Below, piece by piece: positions 14,506 to 17,425 of a stretch of 17,425 nucleotides of DNA. How positions within the stretch are numbered: position 1 is the first letter of the stretch; every line of letters starts with the position of its first letter. Under the pieces are notes generated by a model that was given only the letters and a program-made list of their open reading frames with translations, ran no database searches and had not been told where the DNA came from. The position numbers and the translations under genes are program-made. Source of the stretch: an uncultured Flavobacteriaceae bacterium. GTDB lineage: Bacteria > Bacteroidota > Bacteroidia > Flavobacteriales > Flavobacteriaceae. The DNA lies in contig CALJFV010000045.1 in assembly GCA_938074515.1 (NCBI GenBank), positions 1-17,425 on the forward strand, written 5' to 3'.

Positions 14506-14536
14506 CAAAAATACAATATTCTGCGCCCTAGGCCAA
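14506..14536 (-). promoter_or_regulatory. Promoter of the ALDH7 gene
   Basis: On the minus strand a TTG at 14536-14534, a 20-nt spacer and TATTTTTG at 14513-14506 give a perfect TAnnTTTG -7 element. The expected start of transcription is near 14501, leaving a leader of about 17 nt before the ATG at 14484. The ALDH gene can therefore be transcribed independently of the upstream dioxygenase gene. Confidence 0.65.
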
Positions 14537-14576
14537 TGACTAAGGTCAATATCTCATCATCGGCAGCGTGTAGGCG

Positions 14577-14623
14577 CTTGATTTCGGGAGCTTTTGCCAG
14601 CGAGACAAAAACATGAAATCAAG
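14577..14623. repeat. Two-tier inverted repeat between the dioxygenase and ALDH7 genes
   Basis: Perfect 9-bp arms CTTGATTTC (14577-14585) and GAAATCAAG (14615-14623) enclose a second 5-bp stem TTTTG (14592-14596)/CAAAA (14606-14610) with a 9-nt loop. On the minus strand it begins 18 nt after the dioxygenase stop and precedes the ALDH7 promoter, so it could mark or protect the 3' end of the dioxygenase mRNA. No T-run follows, so a standard intrinsic terminator is not supported. The remaining bases of the 157-bp gap show no coding potential. Confidence 0.5.
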
Positions 14624-14641
14624 TCTTCTGTAACACCGGTC

Positions 14642-15178
14642 TTACTGATTGGAAAATTTTGGGTCTGCATCCATAGTGTGACCACAAGATTTGCAAGTCC
14701 GTAACGCTTTGGAATTGTAATAATTCTTAAAGTGCGGCAAGAAGTCCTTTTCTATATCGTGAAGCTCGAAATAGGCCGCGTGTAAAGGATTGTTGCATTG
14801 CTCACAAAACCACATAAGCCCGTCTGTAAATCCTTGACCCGCGCGCTTTCGTTCTATAACAAGTCCTATCGAGCCCGCGCTGCGTACTGGTGAATGCGGA
14901 ACCTTTGCTGGATGTAAATACATGTCTCCTGGGCCAAGCTTCATTTCTTTACGCTCACCATCTTCTTGAATGACAACGGTTATTTCGCCTTCTATTTGAT
15001 AAAATAACTCTTCCGTTTCATTGTAGTGATAATCCTTTCGGGCGTTTGGACCTGCGACAATCATTACAATATAATCTTCTGCATCCACGTATAGATTTTT
15101 GTTGCCAATAGGTGGTTTTAACAATGCTCGGTTGTCTTCAATCCACTGGGTCAAGTTAAAGGGTGGTGCTATAGCCAT
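14642..15178 (-). CDS. nbaC: 3-hydroxyanthranilate 3,4-dioxygenase (178 aa)
   Basis: This cytoplasmic Fe(II) cupin enzyme opens the ring of 3-hydroxyanthranilate with O2, giving aminocarboxymuconate semialdehyde, a branch point between quinolinate/NAD synthesis and tryptophan catabolism. The iron ligands H51, E57 and H95 and the substrate residues R47, R99 and E110 all sit at the positions I recall for the bacterial enzyme. A C-terminal rubredoxin-like metal site is also present: C125-x-x-C128 and C162-x-x-C165. The length of 178 is about standard. It lies upstream of the ALDH7 gene in the same direction. A terminator for the preceding CAP gene ends only about 40 bp before its ATG. The promoter is unclear: TACATTTA at 15201-15194 (minus) is the best -7 candidate, without a proper -33. 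Confidence 0.95.
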   Translation of the reverse strand: MAIAPPFNLTQWIEDNRALLKPPIGNKNLYVDAEDYIVMIVAGPNARKDYHYNETEELFYQIEGEITVVIQEDGERKEMKLGPGDMYLHPAKVPHSPVRSAGSIGLVIERKRAGQGFTDGLMWFCEQCNNPLHAAYFELHDIEKDFLPHFKNYYNSKALRTCKSCGHTMDADPKFSNQ

Positions 15179-15219
15179 AACTATTCGTTTGTTTAAATGT
15201 AAGTCAAAAAAGTATAAAT

Positions 15220-15273
15220 AAAAAAAGGGCCCGCTAATCGCCCCACTCTAATGAGTTTTGGCGACGCGGGCCC
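15220..15273 (-). terminator. Intrinsic terminator of the CAP-domain lipoprotein gene
   Basis: GGGCCCGC (15227-15234) pairs perfectly with GCGGGCCC (15266-15273), and an inner CGCC/GGCG stem (15239-15242/15260-15263) extends it. Read on the minus strand, the stem is followed at once by seven T residues (15226-15220). It starts 22 nt after the stop of the CAP gene at 15296. The opposite direction has no T-run, so it acts leftward only. Confidence 0.87.
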
Positions 15274-15295
15274 AACCTTCCGAATAAATAGAAAC

Positions 15296-15796
15296 CTATT
15301 TGCGATAAAAAAGTTGTGTGACAAAATACACACCATAGTCATCTTGCAAGGCACCGATACCACTGTGGGTATAATTGCCTTCCAAAACATCTCTGTGTGA
15401 CGGACTGTTAATCCAAGCATTAACTAATTCCTGAGCTGAACTATAGCCAAATCCCACATTCTCACCAACAGACTGGGCCCCTTGATTGCTCAAGCCCTGA
15501 GCACGATCAGTAAAACCATCGTGGCTGATTCTGTTTTGTTGGATCATGTATTTGGTGTGTTCCACGGCGTAAGCAGAAGCATAAGTTCTGTCCATAACAA
15601 TAGACTCAAGACCTTGGTTGCTTCTGTACTCATTTACATAATAAAGAATCTCACTAGCCATCTGAGAGTCGGTCTCTTCGGCCAAATTCAAATCGACAGT
15701 GAATTCAATGGGAGATTGGGTTTCTACAAGCTCTTCAGTAGAGCAAGAAGTTAGGGCAAGGGTCAACGCCAAAAGGCTGTAAGTTATAAGTTTCAT
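15296..15796 (-). CDS. CAP-domain (SCP/PR-1-like) secreted lipoprotein (166 aa)
   Basis: A lipoprotein signal peptide with lipobox 'ALTSC' (C18 becomes the lipidated N-terminus) is followed by an acidic linker (19-44) and a CAP domain (about 47-163). CAP features seen: 'EILYYVNEYRSNQGL' (first helix), H80 in 'YAVEHTKYM', 'ISHDGF' (90-95), 'GENVGFG' (111-117, E112), 'NSPSHRDVLEG' (130-140, H134), and a final 'GVYFVTQLF' strand. Bacterial CAP proteins are extracytoplasmic with largely unknown activity; roles in peptide hydrolysis and in sterol/lipid binding have been proposed for the superfamily. I chose the ATG at 15796: the frame is open to 15886, but a perfect promoter at 15834-15863 lies in that extension. 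The gene is monocistronic, with its own promoter and terminator, and divergent from the asparaginase-like gene. Confidence 0.88.
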   Translation of the reverse strand: MKLITYSLLALTLALTSCSTEELVETQSPIEFTVDLNLAEETDSQMASEILYYVNEYRSNQGLESIVMDRTYASAYAVEHTKYMIQQNRISHDGFTDRAQGLSNQGAQSVGENVGFGYSSAQELVNAWINSPSHRDVLEGNYTHSGIGALQDDYGVYFVTQLFYRK

Positions 15797-15833
15797 AATT
15801 CGGGGTAAATCAAATTTGGGGCTTGATTCATTA

Positions 15834-15863
15834 CAAAGATACGACAGTTTTCGAATTACACAA
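15834..15863 (-). promoter_or_regulatory. Promoter of the CAP-domain lipoprotein gene
   Basis: On the minus strand a TTG at 15863-15861, exactly 19 nt, and then TATCTTTG at 15841-15834 form a full match to the Bacteroidetes TTG/TAnnTTTG promoter. Transcription should start near 15829, leaving a leader of about 33 nt. This is the best promoter match in the window and fixes the start of the CAP gene at 15796. Confidence 0.75.
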
Positions 15864-15948
15864 CACTTTATCCGAATTATTTGCATTTAATCGATGAAAT
15901 AGAGCGTTTTTTAATTTAGGGACTCTCAATAAATTTTTCTTTAACTCA

Positions 15949-15978
15949 TTGATTTTAAGTATTTTATTACTACTTTTA
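15949..15978 (+). promoter_or_regulatory. Promoter of the asparaginase-like lipoprotein gene
   Basis: A TTG at 15949-15951, a 19-nt spacer and TACTTTTA at 15971-15978 (7 of 8 to TAnnTTTG) precede the ATG at 15997 by 18 bp. Start of transcription is expected near 15983. The 200-bp divergent region 15797-15996 also contains the CAP promoter and an AT-rich middle with no coding potential. Confidence 0.6.
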
Positions 15979-15996
15979 ACCCTCAAATCAACACCA

Positions 15997-17088
15997 ATGA
16001 AAATTTTTAAATTTTTTTCAATTTTTTTGTTTTTAATCGCTTTTTCTTGCGTTTCGTCGACAAAAAACAGCAATTTTGATAAGGAAAATCAGCCAAAATT
16101 CGCGATCGCCATACACGGAGGCGCAGGCACCATCCTGAAAAGTCAGATGTCTGACTCTCTTGAATCGGCGTATAAGGAAGTTTTATCCAAAGCCGTAAGG
16201 GAGGGCCATGAGATCCTTTCAAAAGGTGGCAGCGCTCTTGATGCGGTTGTCGCAAGCATCAACATCTTGGAGGACAGTCCTTTGTTTAATGCCGGCAAAG
16301 GGGCTGTTTTTACACAAGACCAGACGAATGAGCTCGATGCCTCTATAATGGATGGGGCCAGCCTTAATGCAGGGGCCGTCGCAGGGGTCAAACACATAAA
16401 AAATCCCATCAATTTAGCGCGATCAGTCATGGAAAAAAGCCCCCATGTGTTTATGTATGGCACAGGGGCTGAAGCATTCGCAAAAGAACAGGGGTTCTCA
16501 ATGGTGGATCAAGATTACTTTTTTACCCAAAGTCGTTTTGAACATTTAATGCGTGTTCAAGACGCAGAAAATAATGCCTCAGCCTCAAGCCAGGACCCCG
16601 CTCACTTGATGAATGAAAAACTTGCGTTTTATGACCCCATACTTAAAGCCTCAAAATTTGGAACGGTGGGCTGTGTTGCTTTAGACAAGGAGGGTAATCT
16701 CGCGGCAGGCACTTCTACCGGCGGAATGACCAACAAACGTTTTGGCAGGATAGGGGATGCGCCCATAATTGGCGCGGGAACCTATGCCAACAATAAAAGT
16801 TGTGCCGTTTCGGCAACGGGGTGGGGTGAGTATTTTATAAGAGGCGTAGTCGCCCACGACATATCTGCCATGATTGAGTATGGCGGTTTTAATTTAGAAA
16901 AGTCCACCAGTGCGGTTATTGATAAGAAAATACCGGAGCTTGGCGGCGACGGTGGTGTAATCGCTATGGATAAATACGGCAATATATCCATGCGCTTTAA
17001 TACCCCTGGCATGTATCGTGCGCAAATCGACACCAGCGGAGCGATGACCGTTGGAATTTATAAATCCGACACGTTGTTAACAAAATAA
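15997..17088 (+). CDS. Isoaspartyl peptidase/L-asparaginase, Ntn-hydrolase lipoprotein (363 aa)
   Basis: A plant-type asparaginase (T2 family, N-terminal-nucleophile hydrolase), which cleaves isoaspartyl dipeptides and asparagine after self-processing into alpha and beta chains. 'AIHGGAGTI' (38-46) opens the enzyme domain. The autocleavage site and nucleophile are in 'FGTVGCVALD', with T223 becoming the beta-chain N-terminus. 'GTSTGGMTNKRFGRIGD' (238-254) and 'IIGAGTYAN' (257-265) form the active site. A lipoprotein signal peptide with lipobox 'IAFSC' (C18) indicates export and membrane anchoring, so it acts on extracytoplasmic peptides. I chose the ATG at 15997, because the alternative TTG at 15949 coincides with the -33 promoter element. 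It lies 86 bp before recA in the same direction. The specific substrate is inferred from the family. Confidence 0.93.
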   Translation: MKIFKFFSIFLFLIAFSCVSSTKNSNFDKENQPKFAIAIHGGAGTILKSQMSDSLESAYKEVLSKAVREGHEILSKGGSALDAVVASINILEDSPLFNAGKGAVFTQDQTNELDASIMDGASLNAGAVAGVKHIKNPINLARSVMEKSPHVFMYGTGAEAFAKEQGFSMVDQDYFFTQSRFEHLMRVQDAENNASASSQDPAHLMNEKLAFYDPILKASKFGTVGCVALDKEGNLAAGTSTGGMTNKRFGRIGDAPIIGAGTYANNKSCAVSATGWGEYFIRGVVAHDISAMIEYGGFNLEKSTSAVIDKKIPELGGDGGVIAMDKYGNISMRFNTPGMYRAQIDTSGAMTVGIYKSDTLLTK

Positions 17089-17110
17089 GGGGTTAGGTAA
17101 GGCTCAATTA

Positions 17111-17141
17111 TTGTCCTCATTCAGGATTAATCTTACCTTAG
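17111..17141 (+). promoter_or_regulatory. Possible recA promoter
   Basis: A TTG at 17111-17113, 20 nt, and TACCTTAG at 17134-17141 (7 of 8 to TAnnTTTG) lie 33 bp before the recA ATG. No LexA-like box was recognised in the 86-bp gap. A short GGTAAG/CTTACC inverted repeat (17096-17101/17132-17137) overlaps the -7 element. Confidence 0.4.
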
Positions 17142-17174
17142 CGCTATCAATGTGTAACCGTTAAAAATCAGATC

Positions 17175-17425
17175 ATGAGCAGCGAAAAAGAAGCCAAGTT
17201 AAAAGCATTAAAACTCACTTTAGACAAACTGGATAAGACCTACGGAAAAGGCGCTGTCATGAAAATGGGCGACTCGGCAGTAGAAGAAGTAGAAGTAATT
17301 CCAACCGGTTCATTAGGCCTTGATTTAGCTTTAGGGGTAGGCGGGTATCCAAAAGGCCGAGTCATTGAAATCTATGGTCCAGAATCTTCTGGTAAAACCA
17401 CATTAACCCTACACGCAATCGCTGA
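17175..17425 (+). CDS. recA: RecA recombinase, N-terminal part (runs off right edge)
   Basis: 83 complete codons are visible from the ATG at 17175. RecA forms filaments on single-stranded DNA, drives homologous strand exchange and triggers the SOS response. The N-terminal helix ('[20 protein letters not shown]', residues 5-24) is followed by '[10 protein letters not shown]' (24-33), '[21 protein letters not shown]' and the start of the Walker A region '[10 protein letters not shown]' (67-76), with K74/T75 as the phosphate-binding residues. These are near-invariant RecA sequences. The remainder, including Walker B and the DNA-binding loops, lies outside the window. It probably has its own promoter in the 86-bp gap after the asparaginase-like gene. 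Confidence 0.97.
   Translation, partial: MSSEKEAKLKALKLTLDKLDKTYGKGAVMKMGDSAVEEVEVIPTGSLGLDLALGVGGYPKGRVIEIYGPESSGKTTLTLHAIA

Noticed and set aside
15797..15886. N-terminal extension of the CAP protein to 15886.
   Set aside because: It contains the perfect promoter at 15834-15863 and would bury the lipoprotein signal peptide inside the protein.
17096..17137. GGTAAG/CTTACC inverted repeat before recA as a terminator or SOS box.
   Set aside because: The arms are only 6 bp with a 30-nt spacer, no T-run follows, and the spacing does not resemble a known LexA site; noted only as overlapping the possible promoter.
1..17425. Search for CRISPR arrays, tRNA genes, transposase genes and long direct repeats.
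   Set aside because: None was recognised by reading the window; the intergenic spaces are too short for most of these and show no repeated units.

Overview
The window looks like chromosomal DNA of a marine-type member of the Bacteroidota, most likely Flavobacteriaceae. Three things point there. The protein families (BatA-E aerotolerance operon, the PheS and RecA sequences, short secreted lipoproteins) are typical of the group. Genes lack clear Shine-Dalgarno sites. Several intergenic regions carry the Bacteroidetes promoter pattern TTG-N19..21-TAnnTTTG. No rRNA, tRNA, CRISPR array, IS element or phage gene was seen. Coding density is very high: the longest gene-free stretch is 200 bp (15797-15996), so there is no gap above 300 bp.

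Layout. (1) 1-621, minus strand: a small conserved hypothetical gene, then the 5' part of pheS, which runs off the left edge. (2) 689-1228, plus strand: a CvpA-family membrane protein, convergent with the next operon (stop codons 2 bp apart). (3) 1231-10305, minus strand: a nine-kilobase Bat operon in transcription order moxR, DUF58 gene, a two-membrane-segment BatD-like gene, batA, batB, batC, batD, batE. Most junctions overlap by 1-4 nt or lie within a few nt, indicating translational coupling. (4) 10486-12865, plus strand: an apparent three-gene operon of an aldo/keto reductase, a short-chain dehydrogenase and a calcineurin-like phosphatase. (5) 12931-15178, minus strand: 3-hydroxyanthranilate 3,4-dioxygenase, then an ALDH7-type aldehyde dehydrogenase with its own promoter. 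(6) 15296-17088: a CAP-domain lipoprotein (minus) and an isoaspartyl-peptidase/asparaginase lipoprotein (plus), divergent from one 200-bp promoter region. (7) 17175 to the right edge: the start of recA.

How the genes work together. In the Bat operon, MoxR is an AAA+ ATPase thought to act as a chaperone on von Willebrand A (vWA) proteins. The DUF58 protein, BatA and BatB all keep complete vWA metal-site (MIDAS) motifs. BatA/BatB are membrane anchored. BatC and BatE bring TPR repeats, and BatD brings a large periplasmic Ig-like region. The expected product is an envelope complex linking cytoplasmic ATPase activity to the periplasm. Its biochemical job is still unclear in the literature. The right half is metabolic and housekeeping: kynurenine-pathway ring cleavage, aldehyde oxidation, secreted peptide/amide hydrolysis and DNA repair.

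I did not find a clearly novel defence or mobile system. The best leads are the poorly characterised BatD-like third gene of the Bat operon, the long Asp/Gln/Asn-rich tail of BatC, a hairpin in the moxR leader, and several unexplained inverted repeats.
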